Assembly: GCA_004010835.2 (NCBI GenBank)
Contig: CP030868.2
Location: 186,001-250,000, forward strand
Length of the DNA stretch: 64,000 nt
DNA from: Oenococcus sp. UCMA 16435
GTDB taxonomy: Bacteria; Bacillota; Bacilli; Lactobacillales; Lactobacillaceae
Reading direction: 5' to 3'
Translations under genes and position numbers: made by a program
Shown: positions 55,949-64,000 of the stretch, in pieces
Layout of the letters: each line of letters begins with the position of its first letter
How positions within the stretch are numbered: the first letter of the stretch is position 1
The notes under the pieces: model-generated
Told to the model about the DNA's origin: nothing
The model's database searches: none
The model's input: the letters and a program-made list of their open reading frames with translations, nothing else

Positions 55949-57175
55949 TTGACAGATAAAATTATTTTAGCTTATTCCGGTGGCCTAGACACTTCCGTAG
56001 CGATCCCTTGGTTAAAAGATAAAGGATATGAAGTAATTGCGGTCTCGCTAGATGTTGGTCAGCATGGAAAACAAATGGAAAGTATTCAAAAAAAGGCTTT
56101 AAAGATAGGTGCAATTCAATCAATCGTAATAGATGGTAAAGATGAATTCGCTGATAACTATGTCAGCAAAGTAATTAAATCAAACGCTCTCTATGAAGGT
56201 GAATATCCACTGGTTTCGGCTCTTTCTCGACCATTAATTATCGAAAAGCTGATTCAAACAGCTCATGATAATAATGCCGTCGCTATCGCTCATGGATCAA
56301 CCGGAAAAGGAAATGATCAGGTTCGTTTCGAAGCGGCAATTCATGCGCTTGATCCGGAAATGAAGATTGAAGCTCCAATTCGTGATTTTCAGTGGTCTCG
56401 TGAAGAAGAAATTGAATACGCTCATCTACACAATGTGCCGGTGCCGATTAATTTCGATTCGCCTTATTCAATTGATGAAAATTTGTGGGGACGTTCAAAT
56501 GAAGCAGGAATTCTTGAAAATCCTTGGAATCAAGCCCCTGCAGATGCCTATGCTTTAACATTGCCAGTCGAAGACACTCCCGATCAAGCCGATTTTGTTG
56601 ATATAGAATTTAAAAACGGTTTACCAATTTCAGTAAATAATCAGAAAATGAAAATGGCTGATCTTATTGTTTATTTGAATAAATTAGCCGGAACACATGG
56701 AATTGGTCGAATTGATCATGTAGAAAATCGTCTAATTGGTATTAAATCCCGTGAAATTTATGAAACACCTGCTGCAGCTGTTATTATGACTGCACACAAA
56801 GATCTAGAAGATATCACATTAGAACATGACGTTGCACACTTCAAGCCGATTATCGAACAACAAATTACCAACTTGATTTACAATGCAATGTGGATTTCTC
56901 CTCTTTTTGATGCACTTAATAAGTTCGTTGACGAAACACAAAAAGTTGTCAACGGAACTGTCAAGATGAAACTTTATAAGGGCTCGGCAACAGCTGTTGC
57001 TAGAAAATCAGAAAATAATTCACTCTATTCTGAAAAACTAGCGACTTATACTTCAGCAAATTCATTTGACGAACAAGCAGCTGTCGGATTTATGAAACTT
57101 TATACCCTTCCGGCAACTGTCTATGAGCAGGTTAATCACATCCATTCAAAAGAAAAAGAAAAAGAGGAAATTTAA
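55949..57175 (+). CDS. argG: Argininosuccinate synthase
   Basis: Joins citrulline and aspartate with ATP. 408 residues: ATP-binding [15 protein letters not shown] at the N-terminus, [13 protein letters not shown], and [16 protein letters not shown]. The start is TTG 55949 with AAGGAGAAAG upstream; the reading frame has no better start. Order argH-argG, with 97 nt between them holding a mini-ORF rich in Arg codons. With argH it turns citrulline, possibly from the arginine deiminase route, into arginine. Confidence 0.95.
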   Translation: MTDKIILAYSGGLDTSVAIPWLKDKGYEVIAVSLDVGQHGKQMESIQKKALKIGAIQSIVIDGKDEFADNYVSKVIKSNALYEGEYPLVSALSRPLIIEKLIQTAHDNNAVAIAHGSTGKGNDQVRFEAAIHALDPEMKIEAPIRDFQWSREEEIEYAHLHNVPVPINFDSPYSIDENLWGRSNEAGILENPWNQAPADAYALTLPVEDTPDQADFVDIEFKNGLPISVNNQKMKMADLIVYLNKLAGTHGIGRIDHVENRLIGIKSREIYETPAAAVIMTAHKDLEDITLEHDVAHFKPIIEQQITNLIYNAMWISPLFDALNKFVDETQKVVNGTVKMKLYKGSATAVARKSENNSLYSEKLATYTSANSFDEQAAVGFMKLYTLPATVYEQVNHIHSKEKEKEEI

Positions 57176-57192
57176 TTATAAAAATGATCATT

Positions 57193-57224
57193 AAGCACTT
57201 TAATACGCTTAAAGTGCTTTTTAT
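57193..57224 (+). terminator. Terminator after argG
   Basis: 11-bp stem AAGCACTTTAA / TTAAAGTGCTT with a 5-nt loop, then TTTATT. Confidence 0.85.
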
Positions 57225-57286
57225 TATGCCACCAGAGATTCAGAATTTAAAAAGCCAATTTTTAAAAAATACAATTTTTTTCGTAA

Positions 57287-57312
57287 ATCTAAAATTTAGA
57301 TCATGCTAGACT
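57287..57312 (+). promoter_or_regulatory. Promoter region of the SDR gene with palindrome
   Basis: Palindrome ATCTAAAATTTAGAT (57287-57301) just upstream of an extended -10 TGC-TAGACT (57304-57312). The dyad lies in the spacer and could be a repressor site. Confidence 0.4.
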
Positions 57313-57343
57313 GGTCAGTAATGACGCAAAAATTGGAGACAAA

Positions 57344-58072
57344 ATGATAAATAATTTGAAAAATAAGAAAATTTTAATCATTGGCGGCAGTTCTGGTTTT
57401 GGAAAAGAAATCGCAAAAGAAGCAGCTCAATCAGCTGCTCAGGTATCGATAATTGCAAAGAGCGAGAAAAACTTAAAAAAAGTCGAAAAGGAGTTCGAAA
57501 AAGAAAAATTAAATATTTCTAATGAAAGATTCGATGCTACTAATAATAACCAGTTAATAGATTTTTTCAGAAAATTTGGAAATTTTGATCACATAATTTC
57601 AATGCTTGGAGGCGCAATGGCCGGTGGATTTTTGAATTCTTCAACTACAGCTATTCGAAAAACAGTTGAAGACAAGTTTTTCGCCGATATGGAGTTCGCT
57701 AAAATATCAACAAAATTTCTTAATAAAAAAGGATCTCTTATTTTGACCGCAGGAGCAGGTGGCCATCCCAGCGATTCTTCTGGAGCGGTTATTGGTAATC
57801 AAGCAATCAACACAATGGTCCAGGGCCTTGCACTTGAATTGGCTCCAAATTTTCGCGCAAATGCCGTTGCTCCAACTTGGACACCAACTGGATTATGGAA
57901 AAAATTATCCAAAACTGAACTTGAAAAAACGGGCAAACAAATGTCAAAAGCAATTCCTTTGCAGCGAGTTGCGACCCTTGCTGAAGTTGCTTCTGCCTAT
58001 CTTTTTCTAATGAATAATGATTTTGTAACTGGGCAAACAATTAGTATAGACGGCGGTTTCTCATTAATTTGA
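57344..58072 (+). CDS. Short-chain dehydrogenase/reductase family protein lacking the YxxxK pair
   Basis: 242 residues, Rossmann fold. Cofactor motif GGSSGFGKEIA at the N-terminus, ALELAPNFRANAVAPTWTPTG in the middle and the C-terminal FVTGQTISIDGGFSL are typical SDR. Where the active-site Tyr-x3-Lys should be, the sequence reads GAVIGNQAINTM, so neither Tyr nor Lys is present. It may use another mechanism or be a binding protein. GGAG before ATG. Convergent with the broken MFS gene. Confidence 0.85.
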   Translation: MINNLKNKKILIIGGSSGFGKEIAKEAAQSAAQVSIIAKSEKNLKKVEKEFEKEKLNISNERFDATNNNQLIDFFRKFGNFDHIISMLGGAMAGGFLNSSTTAIRKTVEDKFFADMEFAKISTKFLNKKGSLILTAGAGGHPSDSSGAVIGNQAINTMVQGLALELAPNFRANAVAPTWTPTGLWKKLSKTELEKTGKQMSKAIPLQRVATLAEVASAYLFLMNNDFVTGQTISIDGGFSLI

Positions 58073-59472
58073 TAATTTTTGATTATCTTTCTTAATGAGA
58101 TGCTGACAGAAAATCGTCAATGACAAACTCAAAATTGCCAACAGAAAAAGAATTGTAAAATCAAGGTGGCCACCAAGCAGTGTCGCCCTAGCTGATGATA
58201 AATTAGAAAAGACGATACTTTGAAAAGCGATCATTGCAGACATTATAGCGGTCCCAACCGAGCCTGCATACTGTTGAGCCATATTAAAGAGAGAGCTCTG
58301 ATCAGCTTTTTTTTGTTGTCAACATATTTACTGGCATCAGACATGGTGTTCCCAAATCCAAGATTAAAACCAAGACGTAAAATTAAATAAAAAAACATAA
58401 TTAACCAAATACTTAAATGATCAGTGAAAATCCATAAAAGAAAAACTCCGAAAACAATTAAAGAATTGCTTAAAATCAATGGGATTTTCGAACCAACTCC
58501 GTCGTACCAGCTACCGGCGATTGGTGCTGTCATGGCGCCAAGCAGAGATCCGGGAAGCAAAATTAGGCCGGCTAAAAGCGAATTCGCTTTCAAAAAAGTT
58601 TCTGCAAAAATTGGGATCAAGAATGATAAACCAATGTTAATAGCCTGCAGAGAAAAATAATTAAAAAGTCGCAAACTTACGATTGGTTTCAAAATTGAAA
58701 AATCAAGCAAATGCCGAGAACTAAAGTGATCATAAACAAGATAAACAACCAGTACTACAAACGTAGAAAATAATGACAGTTGAAAACGATAGTCAAAACC
58801 ATATTTGCTGAATTGCGTTAATGAAAATTCTAAGCCGATTAAAATCAAAGCCAATAGAAATAATCCAATAAAGTCAAAAGATAAATCTTCTTTTTCAGTT
58901 ATTAATGAAATATTTTTCAAACCAATCCAGAGAACTATAAACAATATAGGAATGATTATCCAAAAAATAATTCGCCAAGAAAAATAATTATTTAAAATTC
59001 CACCATAAGTTGGGCCCAAAGCAGGTGCTAAAGAGATTAGCATTGCAGCAAAACCATTATACCGACCCAATTTATAGATTGGAATTGTTCTGAAAATCAT
59101 ATAAAAAAGTGTCGGTGTCGCCAAGCCGGTTGAAGTTGATTGACAAAGACGTCCAATCAATAGCAAAGGAAAATCAGTAGCCACGGCACAGAAAAGACTC
59201 CCAACTAAATTAATGGCAACAGCAAATAAAAATATTTTTTTAACATTGATCCGCTTTAATAAATAGGCTGTCGTTGCCATAACAATCGTAACTAATAGAA
59301 GATAACCAGTTGTTAGCCACTGGACCGTACTTAAACTAATGTTCATTTATTCCATCAAAGTCGGAAAAGTTACATTCATCGACGTTTCGATTAAGATTCC
59401 CAAAAATGATAATAATCCAACTGCTAAAATAGATAATTTTGTTTTTATATTAATCTGTTCATTATTTTCCAA
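58064..59472 (-). pseudogene. MFS drug-type transporter (DHA2/EmrB-like), doubly disrupted
   Basis: Three fragments of one multidrug-type transporter. Fragment 1 starts at TTG 59472 (GAAGGAG upstream) and reads ...LLSFLGILIETSMNVTFPTLME, then an in-frame TAA (59349-59347). Fragment 2 resumes in the same frame at ATG 59346 with NISLSTVQWLTTGYLLLV, the expected continuation, down to an A8 run (58314-58307). There one base is lost and the frame leaves the family at KKKLIRAL. Fragment 3 (58282-58064) restores the family with MAQQYAGSVGTAIMSAMIAF. Two independent lesions make a functional product unlikely. Confidence 0.88.
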
Positions 59473-59551
59473 TAAAAATCACTTGCTCCTTCTTATAAAT
59501 TAAATTAATTTTTAGATCTCTTGAATAGATTCTGGCAAGTCAAGAAGACAA

Positions 59552-59586
59552 TAAAAAAGCGATCGAATAACGTTAATTCGACCACT
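59552..59586 (-). terminator. Strong terminator-like hairpin upstream of the broken MFS gene
   Basis: 11-bp stem AGTGGTCGAAT / ATTCGATCGCT (with two G-U pairs), 7-nt loop, then six T on the minus strand. It lies 80 nt before the transporter start and about 270 nt after the fructansucrase stop. It may end the fructansucrase transcript or be a leader attenuator of the transporter; no T-box core is present. Confidence 0.65.
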
Positions 59587-59855
59587 CCCGGTGATCAATT
59601 GAAGCATATATAGAACTGTCTAACTCCAAGATCGGGACAAATCACAGTAAAACAATAAAGACAAGATTCTAATATAGATAGCATTTTCAAAAAACTATTT
59701 GACAATTCCAGACGAAGAAATATAAAACGTACTTCAAGAGTCTTTTTTATTTTACACTTTGATAATAGATATCTTCAAACAGCAGCCAACTAATTGTTTT
59801 TTTGAATAAAGAAACGGTATTTTCCTAAATGAAAAAATAATTACACCGAAATTTT
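59587..59855. other. Intergenic region with no recognised gene
   Basis: About 270 bases, AT-rich, downstream of the fructansucrase gene. No ORF, tRNA or repeat is evident. Confidence 0.3.
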
Positions 59856-62800
59856 CTATATCTTTTTTAAAGAAAGAGCTCGCTGATCAATCCAATAGGT
59901 TTTATTTCCGTCAAGCACCTGAGCGTAAGTATAATACACCCCGTTACTCCTCTTGGTTGTTTTTGTCTGAAGAACGGTGACCTTATCACCACTGTAGCTA
60001 CAACCATTATCATTTGCTATTAAAGTATCCGAACTGGTTAAAGCCGGTCCACTATAATATACCCCATCATTTCTTTGTTTTTGATCAATATAGGCCGTAT
60101 AACTATTTACAGAACTTTTAGAAATTGTTGCAAAATTGTTGATATGAATACCCCGAGAATCAATCCAATAAGTATCTTGGCCATCCTGAACCTGTAAATA
60201 AGTGTAAGTCATTCCATTACTTTGACGGATAGTTGTCGAAGCCTGCAAAACCAATACCGTATCACCATTATGACTCTTAGCAAGGCCATCCTTTTGAATC
60301 GTATTGGAACTAGTTAAAGCCGGACCATTCTTGTAAATTCCGTCGTTACGGATAGATTGATCAATTGTTGCATATTCATCCTTTGGAGTAACGGTGTTTT
60401 CAATCTGATCGTAGCGATAAACGGCTCGACTATCAATCCAATAAGTTTTCTGACCGTCATTTACTTTAAAATAGCTATAAGTTTTTCCGTTTGCACGAAT
60501 TGTTTTGCTAAAAGCAACAACAGAAACCGGATCGCCATTAATAGATTTTGCACTGCCATTTGATTTCATAGCTGTCGGACTGGTTAATGCCGGTCCATCG
60601 GTATAAATTCCGTCATCTCGATTGCTTTCATTAATATAGGCAGAAAAATTCTGATCACTCGAGCTCGTTATTTCCGCATATTTTGAAAAATCAAGTGCGC
60701 GTAAATCAATCCAATAGATTTTATTGCCATCTTGGATTTTTGCATATTGATATTTTTCTCCGTTGGATTTCCGTAAAGTCGTATCAATTTCAGTAACGTA
60801 AACGGTATCTCCATTAACAGTTTTTCCAGAGGCGTTAGCAGTCATTGACAAATAATCAGTAAGTGCCGGACCAGAATAATAAATTCCATCATTTCTTTTA
60901 TTTTCATCTATGACAGCCCATTGATTTTTTAATTCCGTCGAAGTTATCGAGTCATAATGGATAGGTTCAATGGCACGTTGATCAATCCAGTAAGTGATAT
61001 TCTTGCTTTTATCATTCACTTTGAGAAATGTATAAAGCAATCCGTTATATCGTTTCGTTGTCACCGATTCCACAACAGTCACAAAATCACCATTATAATT
61101 AGTCCCGTTATCATTGGCTTTCAAAGTATCTTTTGAAGTAAATGCCGGACCATCAAAGAAAACGCCATCATTGCGTTTCGTTTGGACAATAACACCATCG
61201 TAATTTTCATTTTCCGAAGATAAAATGTCAGCACCGAAATAATTAATATTGCTGAGATCTTGTCCAATTGAAAATGCTTCATCGCTTTCCGTTATACTGC
61301 CCTGTGCTAATACTGAATTAGGAATAATCGAAGTCTGATCACCATTAACGCTAATCTCAAAAGAAGGAGCAAAAGTCGAATACATGTCCTGCCCAGAAGC
61401 GAAATTTCGATTACTCATATATGAAGTAATAATAATTCGATTTGTATTTGGAACCGGTATTGCAAAATATGAGTAAGTAAAGGTTCGACTATTTTGTGGA
61501 TCTGTCCCAGCTACAACTAATCCATTATTATTTAAAGGCTTATAAGGTCCATCAATAGAGTCTGACACGTAGCCAAGCATCATTACATCTCCATTATTAG
61601 CTGTATCATCGATCGAAGATCGGGAAACACGGGTCGCGACAAATAAATAAAACTTGCCGTTCATGGGTACAATTGATGGTCTTTCTATTTCAGTTGAAGC
61701 CATTGTAGCAGTAATTATCGGTGGTAAAACCTCGGTGACATTGTTGTTTTCATCTAATTTCAACAATCCAATAACTGCATTGGAAATTTTTGCTGTATTA
61801 GTATTTGATGAACTTAAAAGAATCGTATTTTGTGTATTAACAGCATCACTTAAATCATTAGCGTAATCTGAAAGATCATTAGTATCTTCTACAATTCCCT
61901 GACCGTTATCTACCAAAGTAGTCGACTCAAAGGCTAAGTAACGTTGCCCATTAACAACAATAACGTGAGGATCCCGCATACCATTTAATACTTGTGGCTG
62001 CCCGTTTTTTTCTTCCTGACTCTCATAATCGAATATTTGCTTATTTGTCAGATAGTAATGGCCATCGCCGGAAAAAATAATATGATCATTTTTGATTCCG
62101 CTAACATATATTCCTCCTGCAGAATTACTAGCAAGCGACAAAGTTGCAGTCGCTAAATAAGCATAATTATCAGCGATTTCAACAGAAGTGTAATAAAGTT
62201 GAATCGTATTATCACTGTTTAAAACTGCCGAACCTGACCATTGTTCTGCCTCTACCGGTTGGTTCTCATGAAAACTCAAATTAGAATCCTGAACTAAAGG
62301 ATTTGCACCTACCCAGGCACTAGCGGTATCTTGATCGACACCATAAGTGTAATCTACATCAGTCGGAACACTTGGAAAGATTGCCCCACCGCTTTTCCAT
62401 TGATCAAGAGCAGCAGATCCATCATCATTTTTATAAAAAATATAAAGATGACCATCCGACCAGGTATCAGGCCTGCCGGCCATGGCAATAACAATTTGAT
62501 ACTTTTTTCCGTTAATTGTAATTGATTGGGCCGCGCCTGTTTGTGCATTTTGCAAAGGCCACGAATCCCAAACATCCAATTGAACAGCCTGAATGTCAAC
62601 TTCTCCAGTCGTGACATTCGGAGTTGAATCAACCATATCCGCTGCCGAAAGATTTTCAACTTTGCTTGAATCAATTTCAGGATATGCATAACTGGAATTT
62701 TGCCAATCCTGATCAAGAGTTGACATATCACTGGCATTTAAAGTAGATGCTTGTGATGAACCGGACCAATAATCAGAATTTAAAGCGGCTATTTGGTTAT

Positions 62801-63350
62801 CAGTCAAACTTGAAACATCACTTGAAAGCAAACCTGCATAAGAAGCAGCCTGCGAATTAAGTTGTGGATATAAGGACGCAAAATATGATGCACGAGCTGC
62901 TTCCTGACTTTCAATTAAAGCCGCACTGGAGGCTGCCGCTGCAGAAGAAATCTCTGCTGATTTAGCAACAGCACTATTTACAAATGAAGATGCAGAAGAC
63001 GCAGCAGCCGCTTCACTGCTTGTGGGTGATGCTATGGAAGACGCAGCGGTCACGTTGCTGCTTGCAGACGAAGCTGCCGAAGACTTTAATTCGGCCACAG
63101 ATAAAACAACCGTCTCAGTTTGTAACTTAGCCGTTTCTGATTCAATTTGTTTGGTTGAATCCAACGACGAATCCTGGGTTGTGTCGGTGGATTCCGTTTT
63201 TTGCTGGTCGGTCGAAATGCTTTTCGTAGCATTGCCTTGTGAATTGACAGAAACATCAGCATTTGCTGAAAGTGGAAACAGCAGCATTCCGGAAGCTAAA
63301 ACAATACCAATTAACCATGTCTTTCCAGATTTATACATTTTTTTGTGCAT
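59856..63350 (-). CDS. Secreted GH68 fructansucrase (levansucrase/inulosucrase) with five GW-like repeats
   Basis: Extracellular enzyme that polymerises fructose from sucrose into fructan. 1164 residues. KMYKSGKTW is a KxYKxGKxW signal peptide, cleaved probably after ANA (31). A Ser/Ala/Thr-rich linker runs to about 225. The GH68 domain (about 245-690) has WDSWP with nucleophile Asp262, EQWSGS (369-374), RDP with Asp460 and EIERP with acid/base Glu556. Then five SH3/GW-like modules follow (about 717-793, 811-885, 904-976, 993-1068, 1087-1159), each running RNDG.Y..GPAL to YWID.RA. There is no LPXTG; the repeats probably hold it to the wall or glycan. GGGGAG before ATG 63350. Confidence 0.93.
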   Translation of the reverse strand: MHKKMYKSGKTWLIGIVLASGMLLFPLSANADVSVNSQGNATKSISTDQQKTESTDTTQDSSLDSTKQIESETAKLQTETVVLSVAELKSSAASSASSNVTAASSIASPTSSEAAAASSASSFVNSAVAKSAEISSAAAASSAALIESQEAARASYFASLYPQLNSQAASYAGLLSSDVSSLTDNQIAALNSDYWSGSSQASTLNASDMSTLDQDWQNSSYAYPEIDSSKVENLSAADMVDSTPNVTTGEVDIQAVQLDVWDSWPLQNAQTGAAQSITINGKKYQIVIAMAGRPDTWSDGHLYIFYKNDDGSAALDQWKSGGAIFPSVPTDVDYTYGVDQDTASAWVGANPLVQDSNLSFHENQPVEAEQWSGSAVLNSDNTIQLYYTSVEIADNYAYLATATLSLASNSAGGIYVSGIKNDHIIFSGDGHYYLTNKQIFDYESQEEKNGQPQVLNGMRDPHVIVVNGQRYLAFESTTLVDNGQGIVEDTNDLSDYANDLSDAVNTQNTILLSSSNTNTAKISNAVIGLLKLDENNNVTEVLPPIITATMASTEIERPSIVPMNGKFYLFVATRVSRSSIDDTANNGDVMMLGYVSDSIDGPYKPLNNNGLVVAGTDPQNSRTFTYSYFAIPVPNTNRIIITSYMSNRNFASGQDMYSTFAPSFEISVNGDQTSIIPNSVLAQGSITESDEAFSIGQDLSNINYFGADILSSENENYDGVIVQTKRNDGVFFDGPAFTSKDTLKANDNGTNYNGDFVTVVESVTTKRYNGLLYTFLKVNDKSKNITYWIDQRAIEPIHYDSITSTELKNQWAVIDENKRNDGIYYSGPALTDYLSMTANASGKTVNGDTVYVTEIDTTLRKSNGEKYQYAKIQDGNKIYWIDLRALDFSKYAEITSSSDQNFSAYINESNRDDGIYTDGPALTSPTAMKSNGSAKSINGDPVSVVAFSKTIRANGKTYSYFKVNDGQKTYWIDSRAVYRYDQIENTVTPKDEYATIDQSIRNDGIYKNGPALTSSNTIQKDGLAKSHNGDTVLVLQASTTIRQSNGMTYTYLQVQDGQDTYWIDSRGIHINNFATISKSSVNSYTAYIDQKQRNDGVYYSGPALTSSDTLIANDNGCSYSGDKVTVLQTKTTKRSNGVYYTYAQVLDGNKTYWIDQRALSLKKI
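59870..61205 (-). repeat. Five tandem coding repeats in the fructansucrase C-terminus
   Basis: Each unit is about 75 residues plus a spacer of about 15-20, beginning with R(N/D)DG(I/V)(Y/F) and ending YWID(Q/L/S)R(A/G). Diverged at protein level, and not a recent DNA duplication. They resemble GW/SH3_8 cell-surface binding modules. Confidence 0.8.
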
Positions 63351-63489
63351 GAAAAAATCTCCCCAAATTAATCCCCGAATAAAAATTAAACAATCATCCC
63401 CAACAATGATCTAAGTAAAAATTATTAAACGTTGATCATTTTAGCATAGAGAAAGTTCCATCAACGACTACAGAGATTTAAAAATAAAT
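63351..63489. promoter_or_regulatory. Leader and promoter region of the fructansucrase gene
   Basis: On the minus strand an extended -10 TGC-TAAAAT sits near 63441-63449, 15 nt after a TTGATG. The leader of about 80 nt contains two related stretches, GTTTAATAATTTTTA and GTTTAATTTTTATTC, each preceded by TGAT(C/T), and two GGGGAT copies. These are possible regulator sites or leader structure; nothing specific is recognised. Confidence 0.4.
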
Positions 63490-63517
63490 AAAAAAATACC
63501 GTAATTTTGTTACGGTA
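63490..63517 (-). terminator. Terminator after the pyruvate-oxidase-like gene
   Basis: 8-bp stem TACCGTAA / TTACGGTA with a 5-nt loop and T-run on the minus strand, 28 nt after the stop codon. Confidence 0.85.
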
Positions 63518-63545
63518 CTTTCAAGAAGAAATTTACTTTTTTAAA

Positions 63546-64000
63546 CTATAAATCATCACCCCTAGAACGAAGTAATTCACCTAACGAAGGCTGTTTTGCT
63601 AAATCAAAATGATACTTTTTTGCATATTGATCAACAGCATCCTGCCCATAAAGCTTTGGATCAAGCGGCATATAGTCCGTTGGAAATGGGTCATCTTCTT
63701 TGATAACGGCATTAACAACAATCGGCTTTTTATTACCACTTTCCTGAAGACTTTTAATATTAGCGAAAACTTGATCAATATCAGCAATCGTTTTAACAGT
63801 GAAACTCACAGCGCCAAGGCCTTCGCTGACTTTTGCCCAATCTGCTCCAGTCAAATCTACTCCATAAAAATGTTGTTTTGTCAGAACTTGTTCATGATAT
63901 ATAAAACCAAAACGGTTATTTGAAAAGACAATGTTAATAACCGGCAAACCATAACGAACTTCTGTAATAATATCTTGAACAACCATTGAAAAACCACCAT
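63546..64000 (-). CDS. Pyruvate oxidase-like ThDP enzyme (partial; N-terminus outside window)
   Basis: C-terminal 151 codons of a thiamine-diphosphate enzyme, open to the right edge (the frame reads GGFSMVVQDIITEVRYGLP, so the Met there is internal). Segments NIVFSNNRFGFIYHEQ (ThDP-binding region) and DPFPTDYMPLDPKLYGQDAVDQYAKKYHF resemble lactic acid bacterial pyruvate oxidases (acetyl phosphate, CO2 and H2O2 from pyruvate). An acetolactate-synthase-like relative is possible. Divided from the fructansucrase gene by a terminator. Confidence 0.75.
   Translation of the reverse strand, partial: GGFSMVVQDIITEVRYGLPVINIVFSNNRFGFIYHEQVLTKQHFYGVDLTGADWAKVSEGLGAVSFTVKTIADIDQVFANIKSLQESGNKKPIVVNAVIKEDDPFPTDYMPLDPKLYGQDAVDQYAKKYHFDLAKQPSLGELLRSRGDDL

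Noticed and set aside
59460-59640. T-box upstream of the transporter
   Set aside because: A terminator is present but there is no AGGGTGGNACCGCG-like core.
59870-61205. CRISPR-like or recent DNA tandem array
   Set aside because: The repeats are coding, about 270 nt apart, and diverged at DNA level.
1-64000. Prophage, insertion sequence, CRISPR array or defence island
   Set aside because: No integrase, transposase, phage structural, cas or restriction genes seen; nearly all genes are conserved core genes.

Overview
This window looks like chromosomal DNA of a lactic acid bacterium of the family Leuconostocaceae/Lactobacillaceae, most likely Oenococcus (probably O. oeni). This is an inference. 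It rests on the AT-rich composition, the gene order (era-dgkA-ybeY-phoH-yqeY-rpsU, rpsB-tsf-pyrH-frr-uppS-cdsA-rseP-proS-polC), mevalonate-pathway HMG-CoA synthase with no dxr between cdsA and rseP, a GH68 fructansucrase with a KxYKxGKxW signal peptide, and homopolymer-type gene decay of the kind expected in Oenococcus, a genus known to lack MutS/MutL.

Layout. 1-11,960 (mostly minus strand): the N-terminal two thirds of dnaE, pepT, trmK, the dnaG-rpoD operon, and a glyQ-unknown-glyS operon under a T-box. 11,960-32,930: a peptidase-like M20 gene, then the recO-era-dgkA-ybeY-phoH-yqeY cluster, rpsU, and a long polC/proS/rseP/cdsA/uppS/frr/pyrH/tsf/rpsB series. It ends with a TrmN6/GIY-YIG fusion, plsC, yneF, a DUF896 gene, SOS-regulated lexA and a nucleoside deoxyribosyltransferase. 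32,980-42,230: mvaS, tRNA-Ser, a CPBP protease, holA, comEC, comEA, an M24 peptidase, rpmA and rplU with an L21 leader, and tRNA-Arg. 42,270-52,600: two linked unknown genes, glnR-glnA with a GlnR operator, miaA, glpQ, and a folD-ACT-UPF0210-proC-proB-proA operon. 52,770-64,000: a frameshifted degV, a DUF1836 gene, argH-argG, an SDR gene, a doubly broken MFS transporter, a large secreted fructansucrase with five SH3/GW-like repeats, and the C-terminal part of a pyruvate-oxidase-like enzyme.

Most interesting signal. Both arginine-biosynthesis genes are preceded by tiny ORFs that carry tandem arginine codons. Upstream of argH a 17-codon ORF (54410-54463) ends CGA-CGA-stop, directly against a Rho-independent terminator-like hairpin (54464-54504). 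Between argH and argG a 24-codon ORF (55848-55922) holds three consecutive CGA codons, immediately followed by a U/C stretch that can pair with the argG Shine-Dalgarno. Together they look like a two-stage, ribosome-mediated arginine attenuation system: transcriptional before argH and translational before argG. I know of no description of this in this group.

Other notable points: L27 has a non-canonical N-terminal extension and the usual prp protease gene is missing from the rplU-rpmA operon; DnaG has lost the His ligand of its CHC2 zinc finger; MiaA is unusually compact; RecO has no cysteines; two membrane-protein genes begin within 2-14 nt of a tRNA 3' end; and two genes are broken at poly-A runs.
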